Of a DNA stretch of 64,000 bases, positions 46,628-56,164 are shown piece by piece. Source of the stretch: Argentina anserina (taxonomy: Eukaryota; Streptophyta; Magnoliopsida; Rosales; Rosaceae); the NCBI RefSeq assembly GCF_933775445.1, contig NC_065873.1, forward strand, positions 8,432,001-8,496,000, written 5' to 3'. A program made the position numbers and the translations under genes. Numbering within the stretch: the first letter of the stretch is position 1; every line of letters starts with the position of its first letter. The notes below the pieces were generated by a model. That model ran no database searches and was not told the DNA's origin. It was given only the letters and a program-made list of their open reading frames with translations.

Positions 46628-47453
46628 AGAGATATACCCTCGGCATTATTTAATCAGTGTGTGTGAGATTGTTGGTCGCTTCCGCACAACCATTGGTATC
46701 AGAGCCCAAGTTACACTTGGGACTTGGTGTCGTACGATCGAATTTAGTAGAGCTCCCATTTGGATTGGGGTCACAAGATACTTGTAGTTGAGGTGGAGCT
46801 ATTCGGATCGTGAGGCAATTGGTGATGACTCAAATCACGCCAATGTGGAGATTGTTGGAAATTGATTGGCTTAGATTTGAGCCATTTGAAATCCCACATT
46901 GAAAAAAGTGAAGAGTCATTCTTGGGTTATAAAGATTGATACCACACAACTAATGTCGATGCTTTTTGTGTAAAAACCTTATACCCGAACACCACCGGGT
47001 GGCTAAAGTGGGGGGAGTATTGGCATTATTGGACCCTGTGTGTGATTGTTGGGCGCTTATGCACAACAATTTGTATCAGAGCCCAAGTTACGCTTGAGAC
47101 TTGGTGTCTCGTACGATCGAATTTGGCGGAGCTCCCATTTGGATTAGGGTCACAAGATACTTGTGGTCGAGGTAGAGCTATTCGGATCGTGAGAAAATTG
47201 GTGATGACTCGAATCGCGCTAAGGTGGAGATTGTTGGAAATTGATTGGCTTAGATTTGAGCTATTTGGAATCCCACTTTGGAAAAAGTGAAGAGTCATCC
47301 ATGAGTTATATGAATTGATACCACAAACACTAAGGTCGATGTCTTGGTGGAAAATCACATACCCGAACTCTACCGGATGACTAAAGTGGGGGGGGGGGAT
47401 ATCGACATTATTAGACCCATGTGTGTGGGATTGTTGGTTGTTTCCGCACAACA
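46628..47453 (+). mobile_element. Tandem TRIM array: LTR-internal-LTR-internal-LTR
   Basis: Terminal-repeat retrotransposon in miniature. LTR2 is 46853-47068 (216 bp) and LTR3 is 47232-47453 (222 bp); both begin TGTTGGAAATTGATTGGCTT and end GCACAACA. A truncated LTR1 ends at 46692. After LTR1 and after LTR2 comes a PBS for initiator tRNA-Met (TTGGTATCAGAGCCC at 46693, TTTGTATCAGAGCCC at 47070), then about 145-160 bp of internal sequence and a purine tract (atgtggaga, aaggtggaga) before the next LTR. There is no coding capacity. The array joins the TRAPPC11 fragment on its left to a SAUR gene on its right; no TSD can be seen because the left LTR is truncated. No 5S RNA segment, so not Cassandra. 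Confidence 0.88.
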
Positions 47454-47545
47454 TTGTAGTCTATGTTGGGGCTGGAGGGTCAGAAGAAACGATTTGCGAT
47501 TCCAGTTTTATACTTGAATGAGCCTATGTTCCAGGATTTGCTTAG

Positions 47546-48083
47546 TGTCACGGGCCGACTTTGCAAAGCACAAGTAGGACCGTGCAGCACTTGCTAATCG
47601 TTGAATGAGAAGCAAGTTAGCCAAATGAGTACCTTGCAAAGGACAATGAAGCCACACGATATTAATATAGTGCTAGCAACAAGCGAGAACACAATTTATA
47701 TAGTTGTAAGGGACAATCTCATGAACAAGTGAATTATCGAGTAGACAATAAGAAATGATCTCACGAGGCACAGACGATGGAATAATTCATCTCTTTATTG
47801 ATGGTAAGACGGTAAGGGAGGCAAAAGTACATGTGCTTACCTATACTAGTTCCGTAGTCCAACTGTCGCCGACTAGGAACCCCTATCTATAATAGCATAT
47901 TTTGAAAAACTAGACTTGGTAGGGGAAAATATGGAACCTTCCCACCATGAACCTTCTAAAGAAAATAAATTATAGAAATTATAAATTACAATACTGCCAC
48001 GAGCATGCAAGCAACCGGCCATAGGCATGACTCATGACCTTGGACAAGGTTGCTTGCCGCCTTACAAGAGTTTGTCCCTAACA
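47546..48083 (-). mobile_element. 3' LTR of chromovirus
   Basis: 538 bp, next to the polypurine tract (minus-strand GTGGGGGAGGA at 48084-48094). Confidence 0.92.
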
Positions 48084-49411
48084 TCCTCCCCCACTAGAGT
48101 TGTCGGCGCTCTCGACGACGACCTTGGACTTGAAGTCTTCAATCTTCTGCTTGAACTTCTTTAGTGCTTCGACATTCTCCTAGCTTACTTCTTGATCTCC
48201 AAACCCCTTCCACTTCACCAAGTACTGCTGGCGCGGACGCTCTTGAACTGCTTGGTTACGCCCCGGACTCTTAAATGTGCTCACAACTCTTTCTGCTGGA
48301 ATCTCCTCCACCTCCTTCGGCTTGGTTGATCTGATCTCCACATGCTCGCGAACATGATGGTTTCGGGCTTGATCTTCAAGGTCAGGCAGGTGCGGCTTGA
48401 GGTTGCTAACATGGATTACTGGGTGAACTTTCATCCATGGGGGTATGACGATCTTGTATGAACACTTCCCCACCTTTGAAATCACAGGTAGCGGGCCTTC
48501 ATATTTCCGAAACAACCGCCTATCTTTAGAGCGAAGAAATCTGAGCTGTTCGGGCAGCAACTTGACAAGGATCATGTCCCCCTCTTGGAACTCCCGGGGT
48601 TTACGACCTTGATTTGCCCAATTCTTCATTCTCCAGCCGCCTTCTCCAAGTAAGCTTGAGCAATCTCGGCATTGGCTTTCCATTCTTTGGTGAAGTTGAA
48701 GGCACGAGGATTCTTGCCCCTGTACACCTCCTGCACTGTGTGAGGTAGGAGTGGTTGTTGGCCATTGACTACTGCAAAGGGACTCTTGTTGGTGGCAAAG
48801 CTCTTCTTTGAATTGAAACAAACTTGTGCCACATCGAGTAGCTCTACCCAGTTCTTCTTATTTGCATGGACAAAGTGCCTCAAATACTCCTCCATCATGG
48901 AGTTAAATCTTTCAGTCTGTCCATCCGTTTGGGGGTGGTAACTTGAAGAGATGTTGAGTTCGGACCCGAGCAGCTTAAATAACTTCACCCAGAATGACCC
49001 TGTGAATCTGGTGTCTCTGTCGCTGACAACATTGTGTGGTACTCCCCAGTACTTCACCACATGCTTGAAGAAAAGGGCCGCTGTGTCTTCGGCAGAGCAA
49101 TGTTTTGGAATTGGCACAAAGGTTGCATATTTTGAGAACCTGTCCACCACCACTAAGATGCCAGATAACTCTCCCACCTTAGGCAAATTGGTAATGAAGT
49201 CCAGGGAGACACTCTCCCATGGACGGCTCGGTACTGATAGTGGTTCCAGCAATCCCGGAGTCTTTAGTTGCTCCACTTTGTCTTGTTGGCATGTTAGACA
49301 AATCCTTGTGTACTCCATCACATCATCTCGCATTTGGGGCCAGTAGTAACCCTGCTTGAGTAGTGCATGGGTTCTTTACCACCCCGGGTGGCTTGCCCAT
49401 AAAGTGTCATG
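48084..49411 (-). pseudogene. Chromovirus integrase and chromodomain
   Basis: Integrase core in 49333-48626: the catalytic Asp in SLDFITNLP, the second in VVSDRDTRF and the Glu in YHPQTDGQTERFN are all present, as is the upstream Cys pair (ICLTCQQ). A frame change near 48650 leads to the C-terminal part (48821-48180): PREFQEGDMILVKLLPEQ, KVGKCSYKIVIPP, VIHVSNLKPHL, then a chromodomain (QQYLVKWKGFGDQEVS). There the conserved Trp codon of the chromodomain is TAG (48180-48182), and the rest reads on as ENVEALKKFKQK up to the polypurine tract. Chromodomains guide insertion to marked chromatin in this lineage; here the domain would be cut short. Stops also occur between 49334 and 49415. Confidence 0.88.
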
Positions 49412-49897
49412 TCACTCTTTCATTAACATCCTTCGTAATCCATCGGCTCGGGGAACATACATCCTCCCTCCTTTGGTCATCAATAGACCATTTTCCATCC
49501 AAAATCTATGGCTTTTTCCTTCTTTCGCTAGTTTGACCAGAGCTCGAGCCACATGATCTTTCTCTAAGTTCTCCTTGACCCTTTCCTTAACATTTGTGGC
49601 TACCACACTACCGGACATAGTAGCCAACATCCGAAGGGCACCAAGGTCGGCCTTGCGACTGAGGGCATCTACGACTTGGTTAGTGCTGCCCGCTTTGTAC
49701 TGAAATTGGAAGTCGAACTCCGCGATAAATTCTTGCCAACGGGCTTGCTTTGGTGTCAATTTTGGGTGTGTTAGGAAGTGACTAACCGTGGAGTTATCGG
49801 TCTTCACTACAAACTTCGACCCCAGTAGATACTGTTGCCAAGTTCTCAAACAATGAATCACAGCGAACATCTCTTTCTCATGCGCTATGTATCTTCT
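49412..49897 (-). pseudogene. Chromovirus RNase H
   Basis: Contains FAVIHCLRTWQQYLLG, VVKTDNSTV, FLTHPKLTPKQARWQEFI and ADALSRK-type (VVDALSRKADL) motifs of the Ty3/gypsy RNase H. The start of the domain is separated from the reverse transcriptase by a TAG in the LSTA-x-RRYIAHEKE segment (49895-49897), where the family has Glu. Confidence 0.88.
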
Positions 49898-51163
49898 CTA
49901 TGCTGTTGAGAGTTTGTGGCTCTCGTATGCCACAGGGTGTCCTTGTTGCAATAACACCCCGCCTAGAGCGAAGTCAAACGCATTTTTCTGCACTTCAAAT
50001 GGCTTGTTCAAATCTGGCAGGGTAAGAACAAGATCTTTCATAACGGCTTGCTTTAAGTTTTGGAAGGCCTTCTCGCAGCCTTCACCCCAGTTCCACACCA
50101 CTCCCTTCTTCAACAGTTCGGTTAAGGGAGTTGTCTTTTCAGAGTACTTCTCAATGAACCGCCGGTAGTAATTGGCTAGTCCAAGGAAAGAGCGCAATTC
50201 CTTCACATTCTTGGGACTCTGCCACTTTTCAATGGCCCTTACTTTCTCCATATCCATCCTGATTCTTCCCATCTCTATGATATGACCCAAGAACTTTATG
50301 GTATCTTGCGCGAAGGAACACTTTTCTCGCTTCACATACAACTTGTTGTGTCGCAACCGTTGAAACACCACCTTCAAGTGTTCCACATGCTCTTTCAAAG
50401 TGGAACTATAAATCACAATATCGTCTAGATACACCACCACAAATCTATCCAACAGGTCGCTGAGGACTTGGTTCATTAATGTGCAGAAGGTAGCATGTGC
50501 ATTAGTCAATCCGAACGACATTACCAGAAATTCAAAGGCTCCGTATCGGGTGACACATGCTGTCTTGTACTCATCCCCTTTTGCGATGCGGACTTGATGG
50601 TACCCCGAGCGAAGGTCTAGCTTTGTGAAGTACTTGGCACCACTAAGTTGGTCGAACAAGTCATTAATCAGGGGTATAGGGTACTTGTTCCTCACGGTGA
50701 CTTTGTTGAGAGCTCGGTAGTCTACACACAATCGCAAAGTCCCATCATGTTTCTTCTGGAATAGTACCGGGGCGCCAAATGGTGACTTAGAGGGCTGAAT
50801 GATGCCCGCCTCCAATAGATCCCCACGCTGCTTCCTCAATTCTGCCAGCTCTGGAGGGGCCATCCTATATGGTGCCCTCGCAGGCGGTTTAGCCCTTGGG
50901 AGTAACTCGATCTCATGATCTACATTCCTCCTGGGTGGTAACTGTTTAGGTAACTCCGATGGCATCACATCTTTATAGCTCTCCAAGATTCCCATGATCT
51001 CCTTCGGTACTATCTCGATCCCACTCCCGTCTTTTATCAGGGGGACGACAACATATGTTGGTTCTTGGCGCTTCACGTCCTTCTTAAGTTGGAGGGCCGA
51101 CAGAAGGCGAGGCTCACTTGGTGACACCACCTTCGCTGACACAACACAGGGTCTCTCCCCCAT
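49898..51163 (-). pseudogene. Chromovirus reverse transcriptase
   Basis: A 421-codon frame with [35 protein letters not shown], the catalytic YLDD at 50431-50420 and [18 protein letters not shown]-like N-terminus and the connection region [16 protein letters not shown]. All catalytic aspartates seem present. It is the longest intact piece of pol in the window, yet it is separated from protease and RNase H by stops. Confidence 0.9.
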
Positions 51164-51659
51164 TACTAACAGGTTTCGAGCATTAGGAATGGGAATGGCT
51201 TTGTTTCCAGCATGAATTCCATCCCCAATATAACGTCGAAATCGTCCATCTACACAACCACCAAATCTGTCTTTCCTTCCCAGTTACCCAACTTCAGGCG
51301 TACCCCTTTTGACAACCCTACAATGGGTGAGGGTGAGGAGTTAACAGCTTTCATGTGGCCCATGTCTTTCTCGTACTCAAACCCCAGCCTTCGTGCTTCC
51401 ATTTCCGATATAAAGTTGTGGGTAGCGCCAGTGTCTATCATCACACTCTAGGCGACCTTTCCGTTTATGCTTCCCTCCACAAACATTAGGCCCTTGGGTA
51501 AGAGCTTCTTTGTCACAGAGGGCTGCCTTTCAACTGCATTCAGGAATTTCAATGCCCCCATGTGGCTATGTTCTTCTACTTCCTCTTGTCGATCCTCATT
51601 CTCCTTTGCTGAAATCTGGGCTTGTAGAGCTGACAAAGCAGTCTTATGAGGACACTCAT
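51164..51659 (-). pseudogene. Chromovirus protease
   Basis: The active-site motif IDTGATHNFIS lies at about 51440-51408, followed by a [15 protein letters not shown] segment and the DDFDVIL region. A stop interrupts the frame just before the active site (about 51448). The upstream 51636-51448 stretch (ALQAQISAKENEDRQ) links zinc knuckle and protease. Confidence 0.82.
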
Positions 51660-52913
51660 TTACTCTATGAGGTCCCCTACATAAGAAGCATGATAGGGGT
51701 CTCGGGTGAAGCCAGCAGAGTTAAATGGGCATGGAGTAAACACCCTTGTTGAGACTGCTGGCTTGGAGGAAGCTGTGTCTCTCACATTGCTAAATCTTTT
51801 ATCTGTTCCTCCAGAATTTGAAAATCTTGACTCCCCTCCCCCACTTTTGCTTTGTCCTGGTCTCACGCTTCGATTGCCGTTCACAGTCGAAAATGTTGAG
51901 TTTCTTCTTGCAGAGTTTTCTACGAATGTGTAGTCAGTTAACCTTTCAGCTGCCGCTTGAGCGGAGGCCAAATCTTGGACTCTTTGTCTTTGAAGCTCCG
52001 TTCTAGCCCATGGTTTTAATCCCTCGAGGAAATAGAACAACCGATCTTTCTCGGACATGTCTGGGAGATCAAGCATGATCATGGAGAATTTGTTCACAAA
52101 CTCTCTAATGTTGTTGGTGTGTTTCAACTCCCTCAATTGCCTTCTTGCAATGTAATCCACGTTCTCTGGAAGGAATTGAGTTTTAAGTTCCTTCTTGAGG
52201 TCTTCCCATGTCTCAATGGAGCAAACCTTCCTCTGAATATCATTGTGTTTTGTTCTCCACCATAATTTGGCATCCCTTGACAAATACATTGTTACCATGT
52301 TTAACTTCACCTCTTCCGAGTCAGCATTGACGGCTCGGAAATAATGCTCCATATCAAAAAGGAAATTCTCAAGCTTCTTGGCATCTCTTGCCCCTCCATA
52401 AGTTTGAGGTTCCGGTATCTTGACCTTCCTGTAGTCCGTCACAGGTTGGTTGTCCATCGCACGGATGGTTAGATTGAGCTTAGTGTTCATATCCATCAGC
52501 TCGTTTTTGAATGCATCGATGGTGGCTCGGACATCATCCGCCATAGTGTCCATCGTCACACGTAAAGTGTCGAGGACATCACTCATCGCCCCCAATTGTT
52601 TCAGCGAGGCAGCGCCTTGCTCTTCCTCATATCTTGCCCTTCTCTTGGGCGTTTCCATCTATAGGGCCGTAACCCGTGCTTCCAACTCTTCAAAACCTTC
52701 TCCTGCTCCTCCCCTGGGAGCTTTAACATTTTCTAGGGCCGCAACTCGGTCCTTTAACCCCTCAAGGTTCTCCACCCGTGTCACCAACCTTTCTAGGTCG
52801 ACACGCTCCAGCATGGAGGTAATGTCAATCAATCTATCCGGGACTCCCGCAAGTTCACCGAGTTGCTGATCATAAAAATTGAATCGTTGTTGGTTGGTCA
52901 TTCTTCCCGTCAT
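51660..52913 (-). pseudogene. Chromovirus gag
   Basis: The first ATG is at 52913 (MTGRMTNQQRFNFYDQQ). One in-frame TAG at 52659-52661 splits an otherwise continuous frame to 51660. The core has VKIPEPQTYGGARDAKKLENFL, LSRDAKLWWRTKH, TWEDLKKELKTQF and FVNKFSMIMLDLPDMSEKD. The single CCHC zinc knuckle (C-F-L-C, x4, H, x4, C at about 51705-51665) is in another frame after a small indel. Gag would form the particle and bind element RNA. Confidence 0.87.
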
Positions 52914-52936
52914 CGTAAGAGCCTTGAGCCAAGCCG

Positions 52937-52948
52937 GCTCTGATACCA
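52937..52948 (-). other. Primer-binding site, initiator tRNA-Met
   Basis: Minus-strand TGGTATCAGAGC two bases inside the 5' LTR. Confidence 0.88.
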
Positions 52949-52950
52949 AC

Positions 52951-53488
52951 TGTCACGGGCCGACTTTGCAAAGCACAAGTAGGACCGTGCGGCACTTGCT
53001 AATCGTTGAATGAGAAGCAAGTTAGCCAAATGAGTATCTTGCAAGGGACAATGAAACCACACGATATTAATATAGTACTAGCAACAAGCGAGAACACAAT
53101 TTATATAGTTGTAAGGGACAATCTCATGAACAAGTGAATTATCGAGTAGGCAACAAGAAATGATCTCACGAGGCACAGACGATTGAATAATTCCTCTCTT
53201 TATTGATGGTAAGACGGTAAGGGAGGCAAAAGTACATGCGCTTACCTATACTAGTTCCGTAGTCCAACTGTCGCCGACTAGGAACCCCTCTTTCTTATAG
53301 CATATTTTGAAAAACTAGACTTGGCAGGGGGAAACATGGAACCTTCCCACCATGAACCTTCTAAAGAAAATAAATTACAGAAATTATAAATTACAATACT
53401 GTCACTAGCATGCAAGCAACCGGCCATAGGCATGACTCATGACCTTGGACAAGGTTGCTTGCCGCCTTACAAGAATTTGCCCCTAACA
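52951..53488 (-). mobile_element. 5' LTR of chromovirus
   Basis: 538 bp, TGTCACGGGCCG to CTAACA on the plus strand. It differs from the 3' LTR at about 21 positions, mostly transitions. Confidence 0.92.
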
Positions 53489-53596
53489 CTTAGTCAAGCC
53501 GAAGAAGAATTCGGATACCATCATCCCATGGGCGGTATCACAATCCCCAGCAGTGAACAAACCTTCCTTGATCTCACTTCTTGCAATCAGGATTAA

Positions 53597-54754
53597 TTCC
53601 AACTTTGAATATTGCAATCAAGTTCGATCTGCATGTCCTTTGACCCCAAAATGTAAACTCGCTTTAGTTGTTACGTACGTACGTACAGAAGAAAACTTGC
53701 ATGTTCATTATCTCGTTTTGTTTTTCTCTGGAATAGGTACGTATACTGTATATGTATCAAGTTCAGTCCATTTTTTTATGACACGACTAATCTTCCTCTA
53801 ATTCTTCAACTCAACCAATGCGCCGAACGTAAATACCGTACTACAAACACGTCAATACACAACACATGTATATACCCAAATACTTGGAAGTTCACCGTTG
53901 TATGAGTGACTGAACTATTTTTACATGCACAACTCAAAGTAATTAATATATATTGGAGGACATTTTCCCTATTCTGAAAAATAATTTTCTAGATTTTGTC
54001 ACACAACTATGATAGAAATATTCGGTTGTATGATTAATGAAAAAATGGCGACAGAACTCCCTCCAACATTGAACTCAAAATTGTTCAAGGTCCAAGATGT
54101 AGACAACTTTAGTTCTTGTTTTTGTTGTAGGATCATGTCGCATCTTGCACTAGGTGCTACTGATGCAAGATGATAATATGAAATATACTTGTACAACAAG
54201 ACTGTTTAGTTGTATTGTATAATCAGTTTTTTCCTGTGCATGTGCCAAATTCGTTTTAGCTCCAATGGCTCAAATGTTGCCCCCTCAATGCGCGAAAATT
54301 TGCCTCCACGGATGTACGTACTCTAGGTATCTTCTGCTGTGCAACTTAGTTGAAATTTCTAGAAGGAAAGAGGGAACTCGGAATACTCGGTGCATGAGAA
54401 GAAATGTGGTACGTACAACAAATTAAAACTTTCCTATTTTATGAAAGAAAACTTAAATGCCATGTTGGGAAGTGGCGGCAAGTTTCCCTAGAATAAATTT
54501 TTTGAAGATGTGTTTTCTGTCGTGAGTTTAATGGTTGGAAAGTTAGGGAAGGGGTGGAGAAGGGATCTGGGTAGGAGAGGGTTAAGGCGAAGGAGCTGGA
54601 TTTTCCGGATTTGTGGACTTAAGATGGAGGTGGAGAAGGAGGATAGTGTTGAAATGAAAGGATAAAACACTTGATTGCCACTATGTGCATATTCAAGTTC
54701 AAACTAAAGTTGCTGAAACAAGATTGTCTCCATCACTTTCCCCTTTTGGTAGTT
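53597..54754. other. Intergenic flank downstream of SAUR pseudogene
   Basis: A/T-rich sequence with a short ACGTACGTACGT run near 53674. No gene or repeat recognised. It ends where the Athila-like LTR begins. Confidence 0.45.
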
Positions 54755-56164
54755 TGATCGCTTCGATTACTCGAGATCAATATTAACCATGTAAGCATCA
54801 TTAGTAGTATAAATCAAGAGGGTATCGTTAACAAATCGGGGATCCATCTAGGGTAAAGAATCACAAACATTTAACAACGAATTCATAAAAATTTGAGGAT
54901 TTTGGGATATGATCGGTATCAAAACAGAAAATAAAACCTAAATTAATATATACATGTGATCAACCGACCAACACATAAGCAATCACCAAACAAATCATGT
55001 AAGAACAAAGCCATTGAAATTTACTCTCAATCATGTTCATGCCGTAAGTATCATAGTTTATCTTAAGTTCGATTATGCATCAAGTCCCTACTTGGTTCCT
55101 AATATATGGATACATTCGGTTCAACTACTTGTCTTGCTACGAAATCTAATATACCAATTCATCATGCAATTACGTATCACATAGAGAAATCAACATGTTT
55201 CAGCACCTATCCAATGTCGAACATAAGATCATAATCGGTGGAAGAACAAAGAACAAACAACTAATCAACTACTTGTATCAAAATCGTTTTCAACTTTGAA
55301 TGATTAACATACGTAACATCAACTATTTGTCTTAATCACACATGCAATATAAGAACACACCGAAAATTAATCAAGAACATAAATGAACATAAACTCATGG
55401 CATAAAACCTAAATCATTGAATTAAAATCGAAAATCTTAATTCATCATGTCATTCGAAAGTTACAAATATCTCATAGACAAGAATAAAAATAACTTTAAC
55501 AAAACCTAAACAGAAATCATCCAAGAACAAGAACATAAAAACCCGAAAACTAAACATGAGAATCATGGAGTTACACTTTATAATTCTCCTCCCAAGGTTC
55601 GTTACAAAAGTAGCACGAGATTTTCAAGAGTATGGTATCCTAGCCTCCCAAGCTTTGGGCATAAAATATGGTGAAGGGTGGTAATTCAGATTCTGTGGTT
55701 CTTGGTGAATGAAAGTGTTTGGGCAGAGCTTTGGCTAGTCTTGTGAGCAAGGTTGATGATTCTGATATAGATTCATGCCTCCAAATATAGGAGAAACAAG
55801 GTCCCAACTTTCCCTCATAGCCATTGAATCAAAAACAAATCAATTGCTGAGATAATTCTCCTTATTCCTTGCGCAACTAGGATTGTTTTCCTCCGCCAAC
55901 ATGGATTTGTATTTCCTAATAAGAATAAGTACGTTAGAAACAAAGAAATAGGAAATAATGAATCATACTCAAACAAGGAATCATATATCAACAAGGATTC
56001 TTAACACTTAGCACGATTTCATCATCAATTCACTCATAACCGATATAAGCTCTACCTAGACACTTATTCATATAAAAGAAACTAAAACATACTAAATAAG
56101 AGGTAACAAATAGTAAGAATAAGGCATAAACGCATTAAGAATGTCACACTTTGTGCTCCTATCA
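54755..56164 (-). mobile_element. 3' LTR of the pol-bearing Athila-like element
   Basis: TGATCGCTTCGATTACTCGA to GTGCTCCTATCA, 1410 bp, collinear with the 1569-bp LTRs at 38692 and 44614 but clearly diverged. The degraded polypurine tract (acaaccacacattt) follows at 56165. Confidence 0.88.

Larger units (their letters stand above)
37680..46635 (+). pseudogene. TRAPPC11 (Foie gras family) 5' gene fragment, split by a retrotransposon
   Basis: TRAPPC11 is a subunit of the TRAPP complexes acting in Golgi/TGN trafficking. Exon 1 (37680-38082) starts MEDYPEEIRSSPVSLVS and includes AGIIKRDWPLKHHTKV and SGDPAQWLELCSELN. Exon 2 is 38164-38278, exon 3 is 38384-38507 (YYRDEGRRIKAR), exon 4 begins 38620 (AEFRRDWVAALRFYEDAYH), is cut at 38691 and resumes at 46188-46196; exon 5 runs from about 46335 to 46625. 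Introns have GT..AG ends. Exon 2 has an in-frame TAG (about 38219), exon 5 has a one-base deletion near the KTV segment and a TAA near 46518. The family protein is well over 1000 residues; only about the first 300 are present before the sequence meets the TRIM array. It is a truncated copy, so a full gene probably exists elsewhere. Confidence 0.88.
47546..53488 (-). mobile_element. Complete Ty3/gypsy chromovirus with chromodomain, mutated
   Basis: LTRs of 538 bp at 47546-48083 and 52951-53488 (TGTCACGGGCCG ... CTAACA), about 4 per cent different by eye. Perfect TSD CTTAG at 47541-47545 and 53489-53493. Minus-strand order: PBS for initiator tRNA-Met, gag, zinc knuckle, protease, reverse transcriptase, RNase H, integrase, chromodomain, polypurine tract. 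This order and the chromodomain define a chromovirus; the [15 protein letters not shown] protease region suggests the Galadriel or Reina group, not firmly. Several stops and frameshifts show that the copy is dead. Confidence 0.93.
47454..53596 (+). pseudogene. SAUR-like pseudogene, cut by a TRIM array and by a chromovirus
   Basis: The SAUR core starts abruptly after the TRIM LTR with a YVG segment (about 47462), shifts frame through an extra 4 bases near 47474, and continues QKKRFAIPVLYLNEPMFQDLL to 47545. After the chromovirus it resumes at 53494 with [19 protein letters not shown] and LDLTSCNQD, ending in a stop at 53594-53596. The N-terminal third, including the usual start, is lost. The protein would have closely resembled the intact SAUR at 30831-31136. 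At least two independent transposon events hit this small gene. Confidence 0.9.

Noticed and set aside
46693..47084. tRNA genes, because of the TGGTATCAGAGC words
   Set aside because: These are primer-binding sites complementary to the tRNA 3' end; no cloverleaf can be drawn around them.
46640..47453. Cassandra-type TRIM with 5S RNA
   Set aside because: The LTRs lack a 5S RNA-like segment and start TGTTGGAAATTG; a different TRIM family.
48951..49346. 131-codon plus-strand frame
   Set aside because: Antisense shadow of the chromovirus integrase.
49898..51163. Endogenous pararetrovirus (caulimovirid) origin of the reverse transcriptase
   Set aside because: The same element has LTRs, TSD, integrase and chromodomain, which pararetroviruses lack.
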